Below the pieces are notes generated by a model. It saw nothing but the letters and a program-made list of their open reading frames with translations, ran no database searches and had not been told where the DNA came from. Source: Enoplolaimus lenunculus (taxonomy: Eukaryota; Nematoda; Enoplea; Enoplida; Thoracostomopsidae). From it: 64,000 nt of DNA. The position numbers and the translations under genes are program-made. Shown here in pieces: positions 48,440 to 59,600 of the stretch (positions within the stretch are counted from its first letter, which is position 1; each line of letters begins with the position of its first letter). The DNA is taken from contig JASANG010000625.1 of NCBI GenBank assembly GCA_030248215.1, positions 62,001 through 126,000 on the forward strand, in the 5' to 3' direction.

Positions 48440-48644
48440 GGACCAATGTAAAGAAAAGGGGCGGAAGAGTATTTATGAGCATATTCCTGAGCCTAAAAGC
48501 CTAATCCTAAGTGTAAGAAGGAGCATATTCCTAAGCCTAAGCCTTAGAATAAGCCTAAGCCAAGCAAACAACTAGCCTAAAGCTTAAGCTTACTGTTTTC
48601 TAGTCCCGCGGAAAAACGTTTCGCCCTTGATCTTTATATGGGCC
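48440..48644 (-). mobile_element. Hex element
   Basis: Starts GGACCAATGTAAAGAAAAGG and ends TTGATCTTTATATGGGCC. It abuts the GACCCGAATAAG element with only a few bases between. Confidence 0.8.
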
Positions 48645-48647
48645 GCG

Positions 48648-49080
48648 TACTGTATAGTGACCCGAATAAGAGGGGGACTGATATTTATTTGTCCTCACCA
48701 GACGGTACCCCCTGGTATTCTTTCAAAGACTGTTATTTATTTTTACACGCTCTTCGCCGCCCTTCGTTACTAATATCCGTTATTGCAACTATTCGTTGAA
48801 TTAAACGTTTTTTTGTCTTGTATCAAATATAATGCAAGATTATACTTTAGAATGTGCTTTCAAAACTAACTATGCTTTAAAGTTTCGAACTCAACTGTGT
48901 TTGCTGCTGGAGTAATTTATGCACCACAATTTGGGAAAATTGACGTTTATCGACTCTAATTACGGTTTAGGGATTGTATCAGCTTTACGGACTCTTATTA
49001 GGGATACTGACTCCTACTGTTTGGAACTCAAAATGGGTACCCCCTCTTATTACCCTCTCTTTTTCAGGTCAGTGCAGTAT
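48648..49080. mobile_element. GACCCGAATAAGAGGG-ended element, uninterrupted copy
   Basis: Left TACTGTATAGTGACCCGAAT, right TTTTTCAGGTCAGTGCAGTA. With no nested insertion, at about 433 bp it shows the true length of the family. Confidence 0.8.
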
Positions 49081-49210
49081 ATTAATATTTCAAATCAGGA
49101 ACAGAACAAATTCAATGAGGGGTGCAACTTTGAGGGTTTATTAAACAACTTTGCCGTGGTCTTCTATTCTGAAACGGCAAGCAGATTTTTATATTGGATC
49201 TAACACACAC

Positions 49211-49362
49211 AGGGGCGGATCCAACAGGTTCTGACGGGGGGACGGGCTGGCCAATGTTATGAAACGCAAAAATTGTAAAGTAGGGACCTTACCATTTTAA
49301 CGCACAAAAATTCTGATAGTAGTGTACACCCCTCCCCCACGCCCCTTTGGATCCGCTAGTGT
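49211..49362. mobile_element. CAGGGGCGGATCCA-ended short element
   Basis: CAGGGGCGGATCCAACAGG on the left, CCCTTTGGATCCGCTAGTG on the right. Confidence 0.6.
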
Positions 49363-49410
49363 ACACACTTTCTTCATTTGTTATTGTTAAGGTTTAGGTT
49401 TGGGGTTACA

Positions 49411-50290
49411 CACAAAAAAATTGTCTGACAGACAAGAGAGATTGTCTTAATATTTTGACAATTATATTTCAGTACAGTCACCAGACTTATATATATGTCT
49501 TGAACTTCAGACTTTTATTTCTGAAAATTTTCAGAAATATGGGTGTGAAATATGTCCAGACTTAAAAGTTTGAAATTTAAGACTTTATTTCAAGAACGAT
49601 TAAGACAGCTATTTTTTAAGTATAAGACAAATATATGTGAAATATAAGATTAATTTTGTTGGTTTTCACACATAAGTCTTAAACAATATTCTCCCGGGAA
49701 GCCGTCAAAAACAGCTACGCAAAAGCTCAACTAAATTCCCTAATTTATTAATCATAAGACACGTCCAACACGTAAAATTAAGTAAAAAAGCGTTAATTTT
49801 GTCAAATTACCGTTAAAATTCGATTGCTTATATACACTTTTTAGAATATAAACGGGCAACAACATTGCATGCATTAAAATCAGAAAATTAATTCTTTAAT
49901 ATAAACGCAACGATTTCATGAAAGAAAGTAATTTGTTTGTTATAAATTGGCAAATTTTTCAGAATATTAACCCATTCTCACATTGAGTTGCCTGTAGGCA
50001 ACTCAGCGCAGTGTATATACGTTAAATAGTATATATCGCACTGTGTTTAACAATTGCAACACGTATACATAGTACTAAATCACCACAAGACCTGAGAGCC
50101 CCCTCGGGCACGAGCGTCAAGCTCCTATAGCTGAGTGGTGATGGTATACGCCTCCCAATCCAGTTACCGGAGTTCGAATCCTAGCATAAAAGTAGGTCTC
50201 AGTGGAAATAGAAAATATTCATGTGAGAAAGGGTTAAACATTGATGTTTTAGCCATTTTAGACGCAAATTTTTTGAGCTTTATAGAATGA
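49411..50290. mobile_element. AAGACAAATATGTCTT-type element with nested TTAA element
   Basis: Starts ACACACAAAAAAATTGTCTG and shares GACACGTCCAACACGTAAA, GCTTATATACACTTTT and ATTAAAATCAGAAAATTAA with 55425-55940. The match continues on both sides of the 263-bp insertion. Confidence 0.55.
49967..50237 (+). mobile_element. 263-bp TTAA-flanked element with tRNA-like core
   Basis: TTAA flanks exactly 263 bp running from CCCATTCTCACATTGAGTTG to TTCATGTGAGAAAGGG. The inner part has a short CTGTAGGCAACTCAG hairpin, CTCCTATAGCTGAGTGG (A box), and GGAGTTCGAATCC (B box). Confidence 0.85.
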
Positions 50291-50455
50291 TATATGATAA
50301 GACCAACTGTGTATTAGTCGACGAGTCTGGTTATGCACATAGCAATGCAATAGATTTAACTGTGAAGGTATAGTCCCACGGATGCTTGGCCTACCACTGT
50401 GATTGGCTGCAATCTGACAACTAATCTCATGCTTTAACCTTTCAAAGTAATATTT

Positions 50456-53400
50456 TCATAATGTACTCAAGCAAACAATATATTCAACGGTTCGTTTAAC
50501 TGAATTGCACAATGACACAACAAACTGTGGTATTGGCAGTTGTAAAAAAACATAATCAACCAAATATAATTTGAATGCAATATTCAACAGCGTCAGATTT
50601 CTGTACAACTCACGGCGAGCAATTGATTCGTACTTGAGCGATTTGTCCACTGCCAGCCGATACATAAAAGGTTCTGTGCTGAAATATTAAAAGTTTGAAC
50701 AACTCAGGCTGGTGGACAGTTTCTTCGTAAAACCCCATTTACACGTGCAAGTTTTTGCAGCAAAAGATTTGCACATGCAACTTGCATGTGCAAGTTTGGT
50801 AAAAACTTGCACGTGCAAATTATATGTGCAAGTTTGGTCACAAAGCAGCGTTGAAGTTCTTGCAGTTGCATATTATTCACATGGAATTCATGCTATTGAA
50901 TTTAATTCGCACCTGTGAACATAGTTGCAAGTCGCTTGAATTTGTTGCATCTGCAGTTTGATTGGTCAATCGGAAAGTTCGTTTGAAAATGCTTGGTACT
51001 GCATGTATTTCGTCCAAGTAGCAGCCGCGAGTTCTCGCTACAAAAACTTGCACTTGTGAATGCGGCTTTACGTTTCCTGAAACGGCCCTGGTTAAAAATT
51101 GAATATCAGTCCCATTGGCTGATACAGAAATTTTTTACTGGCGCACGCGATACGTAATTAATGAAAAAAGCTCACGACCGAAGCAACTGAGCATCCAAAC
51201 GCAATTTTAGCACTAAATCTTAATACCAAACGATGGGCTTGATCCCGATCCACAGTTACTGCCAGAGTACCTGGCATAGATCAGCTGGTCATCAGGTTTG
51301 TGATTTTACACAAACATGAACACTAAACTATGTTATAATAACAAGACTGAAAAATTTTAATTTTTCCAAAGTGTCGCTGTTATTCAAAACAAATACTGTG
51401 GACCAGGTACGGAACAGGACCGGATCGTTTTCCGGAGAGGCTATAATAGAGTCAGTTTAAGCTTTAGACTAATTACATTTTTGCTTAGTTTTAGCCTTAG
51501 GCTTGGGCTCAGGAATAGGAATCATCCATACGCTTAGGCTTAGGCTTAGGTCTAGGCTTAGGCTTAGGAATAGGCTCATCCATACGCTTAGGCTTAGGCT
51601 TAGGCTTAGGCTTAGGAATAGGCTCATCCATACGCTTAGGCTTAGGCTTAGGCTTAGGCTTAAGGTTAGGAATAGGCTCATACGTACGCTTAGGCTTAGG
51701 TTTTAGGCTTAGGTTAGGATAATGCTTATACTACCGTTCCGGCCCTGTTCTATACATGGACCAATACCGTAGTAATTTAACCCCTACAATTTAGGTCCCC
51801 ATCCGGTGTCAATAATCGTCGTTGGAAATCTGCCAGTGGACTTGAGAAAATCCCGTAGTTGCCCTGCAAACAGCTGCGATGTCTTAAATGTCAACAATTG
51901 GTACGCGTCCAGATGATGGCCAAAGTCACAATACCAATATTGTGGATAGAAATGATTGTAAACCGTTCCTGTCTTCGATGCGTATGGATTGGGATCAATG
52001 TTGTTGTTCTTTGCCCGAAATTCAATATATTTGTACAGTGATTCGACAAAACAATTGAAATTTGAACTACAGTTGAAACATGTGCCTGGACCAAAATGGT
52101 GAACGAACGAACTCGATTCGTAGCATTTGGACGCCCACGCGGATATCAGGCGTTCCAGTGGATCACGGATAACGGCGAATTTAATCCAGCTGCTGTTTGA
52201 CAACACGGAATCGCTGAAGCACAAAAGCGTCCGTAAATTCATCGCACTCTTTCGTTGTATGTTACACAGTAGCGAACAACGTGGGTTCTGGCCCAAACGG
52301 CAACAGTTGGAACGGTTACTAACGATTGGAACTGTTAACAAGGCTTAGGAATAGGCTTATGCTACTGTTGCGTCACTCAAAGTAATAGTGTCCCACCGTC
52401 GTGTAGATGAGTAATTATCTTTAGTCTGCGACCGGCTTCCATTCACCACTACGTTCGACCGATGTTGGAAGAGTGAACTGATTTAAGTACGGAACCCTGT
52501 GGGGACAGCGAATGAGTGCAATGTCAGTAGATGCATACCATTCGCTGGTAAATGCTGCTTGTTGAATTTTACTGAACATTTTTTAAATGATAACTAAATT
52601 TACTAAATATATGCCGTATAAAATTGTACCACTTAAAGTAAAATTATTGTAAGCACAAGACTAAGATATAACAAAACGTATATTAAGACAGATTAAATTT
52701 TTACTAAGCGAAATAATTTTTAATTCTAAAACCCTATTCACACGTACAAGTTTTTGCTGCGAGAACTTACAGCTGCAAATCATTAAAACTCATAGCTAGG
52801 AATTTTAGTTCACATGTGTGTACAACCATGCAAGTTCACTCAATTTATTGCAGCCGTTTTCTCATTGGCTGATGAAAAATGGAAGTTGTGCGCGCAATTT
52901 GCAGCAGCAAGTTCTCGCAGCAAAAACTTGTACGTGTGATTAGGGATTTACATTTTTGGTTTTGTATTTTCGTCTTTCAAATATCTGAGGCATTCATACA
53001 TTATGTGAACGTTTTCTTGGTTTACAGCAAGGATTTTCTGTAGCGTTTGATTATCCATATGATTCATGCGGCATCCAAGAGCTTGCAAATAAAATCAGAT
53101 AAGCGCGCAAATAATGAATTGCAGAAATGTTTCAATTTGTTTTTAACTTTTACTTCAACTCAGAAGTTTCTGTATCAAATTCAACGCCAGAGCAGACAGG
53201 AGTGGTGGCAAACCCCAAACTCCAGGCTGGGTCCCCCCAATTCACGAGCATGGCGAGCGAGAAGCCAGACGCATTTTAAAATTTCGGCGGATTTTGTTTC
53301 AGCCGGTTAGGGAGGGGGCCCCTTTAGGAGTGGGAGCCGCCCAAATCGGGGGTGTAGGGGTGGCTGCTCTGGCCCTGGCCAAATTTAGTTCAACTTTAGC

Positions 53401-54093
53401 ATTGTGCTGCTAAGGTGATATTGCTGTTGTAACCTTGAATTTTGTCATTTCTTGTATTCGCATATACTTTATTCTTTACAGCTTTCTTTTGGTGTTCACG
53501 CAAAAAACGGTTTTAAGTGAACGTTTTTTTGCGAGACTCCAATAGAATAAGCTTAAGCTTTAGACTAATTTTTCGCTTTAGATTAGGCTTACGCTTCAAC
53601 TTACGTATTTGCTTAATTTTACGACTAGGCTTCGGCCTAATCAAAGGCTTTGGCTTAGGAATATGTTTATACTACTGTTACGACCCTGTTATGAGCAAAA
53701 ACCCGGAAAACAAAACGTTCGGTTTCCGAGTTTTGGCCAAAAGACAGATTCACCTTTGAGTTGAGTGCACGAAACTTTTGGTATCCAACAGATTAGCGTT
53801 TCAGCTTTGTGGACAAGTAACGGATCAACAGACTTCGGGTACTGTAACGATATGACCGGTGGCATTAGCATCTGGTGCGATATCAGTTGTACAACTGGTT
53901 TGAGTCTAATAATCGATTCAACGTTTGCGTTGGTTTTCCAAATATCCATTGCATATTTGGCCAAATTTTGAATATTTGGCCACAATTTAGGCAAATAAAC
54001 ATTTGTTAATGGAACCAAAAGTATTAAACCAGGTATGATTTTGATAATTTTTAACGTTATTTTGAGTATATGTCTACGTGTCAAAATAAGCAT
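50456..54093 (-). CDS. sulfotransferase gene B, paralogue of gene A
   Basis: Three minus-strand exons: 54093-53754, 52331-51788, 50678-50456; 1107 bases, 368 residues, same intron phases (1, 2) and places as gene A. A basic start (LTRRHILK) precedes one hydrophobic span at about residues 15-33. [14 protein letters not shown] is the PAPS 5'-phosphosulfate loop, [12 protein letters not shown] the 3'-phosphate site; the CFNC...FNCF cluster and HFYPQYWYC are kept. The ATG at 54093 is used because the track upstream has only a TTG in frame. The second donor, TT|GTAGGG, is weaker than the GTAAGT of gene A, and the first intron now ends in Hex-derived sequence right up to AACAG. The likely role is Golgi glycan sulfation; acceptor unknown. 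Confidence 0.85.
50730..51070. mobile_element. ACGTGCAAGTTTTTGC-type element, gene B intron 2
   Basis: AACCCCATTTACACGTGCAA on the left, ACAAAAACTTGCACTTGTGA on the right. The left end has an extra internal tandem of TTGCACGTGCAAATT-like words. Confidence 0.7.
51400..51762 (+). mobile_element. Hex element with four higher-order units, gene B intron 2
   Basis: Starts GGACCAGGTACGGAACAGGA and ends CTGTTCTATACATGGACC. The unit [CTTAGG hexamers + AATAGGCTCATCCATACG] is repeated about four times. It ends 25 bases from the exon 2 donor. Confidence 0.85.
52340..52390 (+). mobile_element. right end of a Hex element at the gene B exon 2 acceptor
   Basis: AAGGCTTAGGAATAGGCTTATGC and CGTCACTCAAAGTAA belong to the GTTACTT-ended subfamily. 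The acceptor AG lies right at its edge. Confidence 0.6.
52728..52949. mobile_element. ACGTGCAAGTTTTTGC-type element, reference copy, gene B intron 1
   Basis: AAACCCTATTCACACGTACA and TTTTTGCTGCGAGAACTTAC on the left pair with CAAGTTCTCGCAGCAAAAAC and ACGTGTGATTAGGGATTT on the right. Confidence 0.8.
53189..53386. repeat. GC-rich repeat-like segment in gene B intron 1
   Basis: CCAGAGCAGACAGGAGTGG on the left and GGTGGCTGCTCTGGCC on the right are weakly inverted; the middle is C/G-rich. No second copy was recognised. Confidence 0.35.
53515..53700 (+). mobile_element. Hex element at the 5' edge of gene B intron 1
   Basis: GAACGTTTTTTTGCGAGACT, AAGCTTAAGCTTTAGACTAA and TATACTACTGTTACGACCCTG remain; the outer termini are incomplete. 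It ends about 50 bases from the exon 1 donor. Confidence 0.65.
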
Positions 54094-54304
54094 TGATTTG
54101 GTTATCTGCAAGCAATTTTCAGTATTTGTAGGTTAAGAATAACTTAAGTAACATCGTATGAGCAGCGCTGTTACGGATGGTGAAAGACAGTAGGAGACGG
54201 ACTCAAAAAATTAAAATTATTTAACGAAAAATAGAGCCACTATAAGACGTACCGATTGGCTTCCGTTGGTGCTTATGTATAAACTATATATGTTATAAAT
54301 CGAG

Positions 54305-54490
54305 TACAGTAGTGATCCGAATAAGAGGGGGTTATAGGGGTCCCCATTTTGAGTCCCAATCAATAATAGTCCCTATCCCTAATAAAAGTCCGTAAGCGGA
54401 TACAGTTCCTAAACTCTAATTTGAGTGCATAAATGTCAATTGTCCCTAATTGCCGTGCATAAATAACTTCAGGCCTAAATAAAGTTGAGT
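54305..54490 (+). mobile_element. GACCCGAATAAGAGGG-ended element, rearranged half
   Basis: TACAGTAGTGATCCGAATAA, then TTTTGAGTCCCAATCAATAA and ATCCCTAATAAAAGTCCG; the same rearranged order as 40244-40340. Confidence 0.55.
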
Positions 54491-54899
54491 TCAAGTAGTT
54501 TGTAATAATTTTATTCCCAGCAAAAATATATTCAGTTCGCTAAATCCTTACTATCGTTCATAGTCAAAATACAAAATAAAAACAGTCGAACCAGTTTTAG
54601 ACACGTAGCAGCATATAGGAAAACTGTAATAGTGAAATATTTGATTTTAGTTTTATTGTTTCTAGAAATTGATATAAAACATCTAAGCTTAACATATGTG
54701 TTTTGCCCTATGATGAATTAATGTTTTAGTGTTTCCAGTATACCATATTAGGTTAACAAAAACGTTTGCAGAAGCCGGAACAAATGCATTGATACTGAGG
54801 CTTGGACAGGAATAAGCTATTTGGTGTTTGGTCTGGCAAAATACAATAAATAGAAATAGCCATGAAAGTTTGTTCAAAATCTGTTTATAATTAACTCTA

Positions 54900-55155
54900 T
54901 CACTTATAGAGTATACCATTAGCAACTAAATACAATAATGTACGAGCAATACACACACTGTGAGCAGTATTTAACATTTATAAAATATGCGCAGTGCAAA
55001 ATCTCCACAAGACGTGACAGCCTACTCGGCCTCAAGCGTCAGGCTCCTATAGCTCAGTGGTCATCGTAAACGCCTCCCACCCGTGAGGCTGGGGATCGAA
55101 TCTTTCCCTGAAAGTACATCTCATATGAAATTGAAAATATTCATATGAGAAAAAT
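54900..55155 (+). mobile_element. diverged TTAA/tRNA-like element
   Basis: TGCGCAGTGCAAAATCTCCAC, GGCTCCTATAGCTCAGTGG, GGGGATCGAATC and TGAAAATATTCATATGAGAAA follow the family order; the CCC/GGG termini have decayed. Confidence 0.65.
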
Positions 55156-55424
55156 GTTTGTGAAATACTATTAAACAAACTTGTGAGTTTTTAATAAAAT
55201 AAACTGTGGATGATGTATACTTCAACAAGAGCATGTAACTGAGTACATTACTACATTCTGTGTAGGAAAGAATATACCTGGCAGGCGTTCAATTTTTTCC
55301 TTACACCCCCTTATTTATGGGGGTGTAGAAACCTTAAAAGCAGACAAACACTGTTGCGATGCACAGTGTAAACCATTGCACATAAGTTTATATTTTGATT
55401 TAAGTTTGGCTGCGTTCTGTATTC

Positions 55425-55940
55425 ATAGCCTTCCTTTTAAAATAAGACAAATATGTCTTAAATATAACACAAATATTTCTAAAATATAAGACAGATATGT
55501 CTGAAATACAAAATAAACATTTTCCGGGGAATTGACTCCGGAAGCTAAAACTCAACCAAATAGCCTAATTTTACAACCTATGACGCGTTCGAGACGTAAA
55601 TTTTGGTTGGAAGCAGCCTAAGCTCAACCTCGAAATATCCTTGAAATTTGATTATTTATATACACTTTTAACAATTAACGAAGCAATTCTTACATGTATT
55701 AAAATCAGAAAATTAAATCTTGAACATAAAACATTTGTTTCTTCAAAGGCCGAAATTTATGTCTTATATATTGGCAACAGCAATTTCTTAAATTTAAGTC
55801 CTTTACGTTTAACTATTTCAGACACAAATTTCTGAACTGTTTAAGACTATTAGTGTCTCAAATACCAGACATTTATGTTCTGAAAATTTAAGAAGGTACG
55901 AGACTTGAAATGTCAAGACAGCTTATTTTGTGTGTGTAAG
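55425..55940. mobile_element. AAGACAAATATGTCTT-type element
   Basis: AATAAGACAAATATGTCTTA near the left, and TGTCAAGACAGCTTATTTTG then GTGTGTGT at the right. The middle AT-rich part matches 49700-49960. Confidence 0.6.
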
Positions 55941-56190
55941 AGCATTGGGTTGCATGTAAATATCATACGAAATATTTTCTTTACCTGCTTTATTAAATAA
56001 TCAAGTACAAAATTTTGACACAACGGCCCATTCGGGGGGATGGAATCAATTTTTAGTCTCACCAGAGCCCCCTGCCCCCACATCCGGTTGCGGACCCGGA
56101 TAATTTAACAGAAGGTAAACGTATATATGAAAAAATCGTAGATCTGATAGTCCCTGGCCAGGATGAATACCAACGCGTGCTGCTTTATAT

Positions 56191-56556
56191 TGGCTGCGTT
56201 TCTGAAATCTTACTTAAGTACTTACTTAAATTTTGCCTAAAGTACTTTCTTAAAGTCGCCGACTTACATACTTTACTTTTTGACAAAAGCTAAGAAATAT
56301 CAGTTTTCATGCAGGAAAAAACAGAAACGAATAATTTCACTATAAATCAATAGGGTTACGTGAGATTACAATTTTAATTTAAGCTAGCGATAGCAAGCTA
56401 TAGCTTATGTGTTTGGGCAAGGTAAAACATTTTCAATCACTTAATTATTTACTTAAGTACGCCTTTAAAAACAAAAAAATGGAAAGGCATAACTGATTAG
56501 CAAACGTTAAAGAATAAAGGTACACTTTAGTAGGGTTTCAAAAACACAGTCAATGT
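56191..56556. mobile_element. GGGTTTCTGAAATC-type element
   Basis: Left TTGGCTGCGTTTCTGAAATC, right AGGGTTTCAAAAACACAGTCAA, with many TACTTAAGT-like words in the subterminal zones. Confidence 0.7.
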
Positions 56557-56679
56557 CTGTCATAGCTGGTTACATTATCGTTTGATGGTACATGAAAAAA
56601 TTGGCCAAAACAAAAAGCGCACTTGACCAGCTTTGGACGCAACCAACTGCCCTTTGCGAAACGAAATACTACACTTACG

Positions 56680-59600
56680 CTATTTCATTAATACATATTT
56701 ACACGTCAAAAATTTCGCTGAATTTGACACGTCATTGCGGCAAAGTGATGTCACAAAGTCAGGAATTTGAAATTTTAAAAATATATAATCAATAAGGTAC
56801 AGTCGAAACGCAATATCCATAAGTGTCACATTGTAGAATAATTCGTGGTAGGCTCTAGTTTTATAAACTACCGATATTGGCCGACCTGGAACCGTTGAGA
56901 AGAATGCGTCTGTCCTGAAAAACAAAGAACAATTAAAATTTGCCCAATTCTACAACTTATCAGATGTCAATCAAAATTTAATCACTGGTAACTTAAGCCC
57001 TTAGCCTTATTATTGGTACGTAGTCGTACAACGACGCAAGGCGAACAAATTCTGTTTGCAAAACGGATAATGGATCATATCGCAATTTGCAAATAGAGCT
57101 AAAGGGATTAACCTTAAATTTGCGAATGATACCACACCGCAGTTGAATGGGGAACAAATGACACCATCCTTTCAAAAGTTACCTGGTGTACGCATGATAT
57201 TGTGGATGTTGCATTATTATCAAAAATACGATGTTGCTCTTAGGCTAAAAATACTTTAAACGTTTAGCCGGCTGTGTTCAGAAGTTACAATAGCAAATAA
57301 AGCAAGTTTAAGCACTCAAATCATTGAATAAGTAGCGGTCAATACATTTTGGTCAATTTTTGGTCGCAGTCAAACTTTTATTTGCGTTTCCGCTACAACA
57401 GATGGAAATCGGTCAAAAATTCAAAACGTTTTTTGTGTTTTGAGACAAAAGTTACTACGATATCGAAATCTACGTTTTGATAAGCGCTAAAAGTGTCTAT
57501 TTTTTGCGATTAGTTTCAATCAAAATAGCTGTTTTGCTACAAAACCATTTGACCGACTTGAATAAAAAGTCATTTTTTTAAATTCAAAGGCGTTTAATGT
57601 ATCGGTCTATTTTTATACACGATTGACAAGCCAAACAAGCAGAGTGCAACCGGATATTTGCCACCGGCACCGGTAGAATTTTCGCCCGAGGTTTTGGAAC
57701 TTTTGAGTACTAAAATTTTTACGTCATTTTCTCAAATTAATATTTCGGTCAATGATTTTGTACTTTTCTCTGAGTCAATTTATTTTTTTGATTGGCGACA
57801 AAAAATTGTTGACATTTGCTTGTGAAAATATTATCAATTTGAACTCCAAGCTGTCTAATAATTGCATGCTTAACCTTCAGCTCCGGTTCCGGGTTTAGCT
57901 TAGGATAATTTGGCGATATCCGGTTGCCATATTTTTAACCTTTTGCATCCTAAAATAGCCAAAACTACAGCGTATATCTTACATATTTTCGCCCCATCCC
58001 GTAAAAATGAAGTTTGACGGAAAACGTCCAGTGTCGTACAAAAATCGACGGATACGATCCGAAATATTGGGACGTGACTTGTACTCCATAAGAGTATACG
58101 CGTCTAAATGATTCGCAAATCCGCAATACCAATACTGTGGATAAAAATGATCGTATAACATTCGTCCAGGGGATTTGTACAGGATTGTTTTACGTTTATC
58201 AATCCGTGATATCGCTTTCAAGTAACCGTGCAACGCTTCTACAAAACAATTAAAGTTGTCGCCGCAATTGAAACAAGTCCTTGAGCCCCAAGTACGGTGA
58301 AACGAACCATTTGGATGACATTTTGAAGACCATCCGGATACAAGACGTTCCAGCGGATCTCGAATCATGGCAATGCGGGTCCATGTATTGTCCTCGAAAA
58401 TTCGATCCCTAAAATTAATATTCTTAATTTTAAATGTAGGGTCACTACCGTTGCACGAGCTGTCAAATCTTTGACTTCAGTAGATTTGTGTTTAGGTTTA
58501 ACTTTTGACAGCAAATAAGGTTTGGTGAATTTAAAATCATTTATTATAGTGCATATTTTCATCTTTACGACTTATATTCTCAAATGTGTGTAGCACCTAT
58601 CGTCAGTTTACCAATCAGATTCAACTCATCTGTTTTCTGTTAGTAGTGTAGCGATCTGAATAAGAGAGGGAGGTTAAATACGAGTTCCAGAGTCATATAT
58701 TGAGTCTGCGAATTAATAGGAGTCTGTTTCCCTAATTAGAGTCTGTAAATGAAGAGTACAAAATTACAAATTAGTCCATAAACGTTAATTGCCCTAGTTT
58801 ACCAGCGTAAATGCTTCCTTGACCAAATTTAATGTTTTGTACAGAACTTGATTCGCTACTCAGACGTGTAATGTTTCCTATATTTGTAGCAGCGCACTCA
58901 AGCCTTATTAAGTAATGAACTAAAACCGTAAAAAATGGCTGGTATCGGTGTTTTGTCCAAATAACCGAAACTGGTTTGTAAAATAGCCGGCCGGATCCAA
59001 ATAGCAGGCGGTGCGAGGGTGGTCTACGGAGAGGCGAAAGAATATGGGTCACGTCCTCTTATTCGTGTTGCTTTTGGTAGGGATATAATGCCGGTGGCTG
59101 CCGCTCCGCTCCCTGAGTGACAGCGCCAATAACCAGAGAACATAGGCGTCGCATAATTAACCCATAATGCTGTACGGATGTGGTTGTGTCCGCCGTCCTG
59201 TGGGTAAATAGAGCTTAGGTTCTGATTGCCGGTCGGCCACCGAATTGAGTGCGGGGAATGTTTTCGGACGCAAAGTGATTAAAAAACTGAATACCGGAGG
59301 GGACACTGGAGGCGTCGCCACTGATCTGTGGAATCGTCGTCCGGTCAGCCCCGAGCCTGTAAAACGCGAAACTTGAAGATCTTAGGTCGGGAGACTCGGT
59401 CGCAGCCTCGTACATGCAGTTGCAGAAAGTTGTAAATTGGTGAAAAAAGTGACATACGAATCACGGAGCGCTTGCATGGTCCACTTGTTGAGCCCTCTGG
59501 TGGCTCAATCGTTCCTCGGGCGGCGAATATTTAGGCGGAATCGAATTCCCGGGTTCGTGGAGATCCTTTTTTCTCCGGTTCCGTGTCCCAACCGACTTTA

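Larger units (their letters stand above)
45711..50455. other. intergenic region between sulfotransferase genes A and B
   Basis: 4.7 kb made almost wholly of repeats: four Hex elements, two GAGTC palindromes, one GACCCGAATAAG element, a GGCGGATCC element and a long AAGACAAATATGTCTT-type element with a nested 263-bp TTAA element. No coding exon is supported. Confidence 0.6.
54094..56679. other. intergenic region between sulfotransferase genes B and C
   Basis: Holds a partial GACCCGAATAAG element (54305-54490), a diverged TTAA/tRNA-like element, an AAGACAAATATGTCTT-type element and a GGGTTTCTGAAATC-type element. No exon is supported. Confidence 0.55.

Noticed and set aside
51469-51706. Leu/Ser and Arg/Leu repeat frames resembling membrane or basic proteins
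   Set aside because: Low-complexity shadows of the hexamer array at 51400-51762.
42127-52348. Plus-strand frames at 43214-43573 and 52127-52348 sharing [13 protein letters not shown]
   Set aside because: They are the opposite strand of the duplicated sulfotransferase exon 2, which carries the PAPS-binding motifs on the minus strand.
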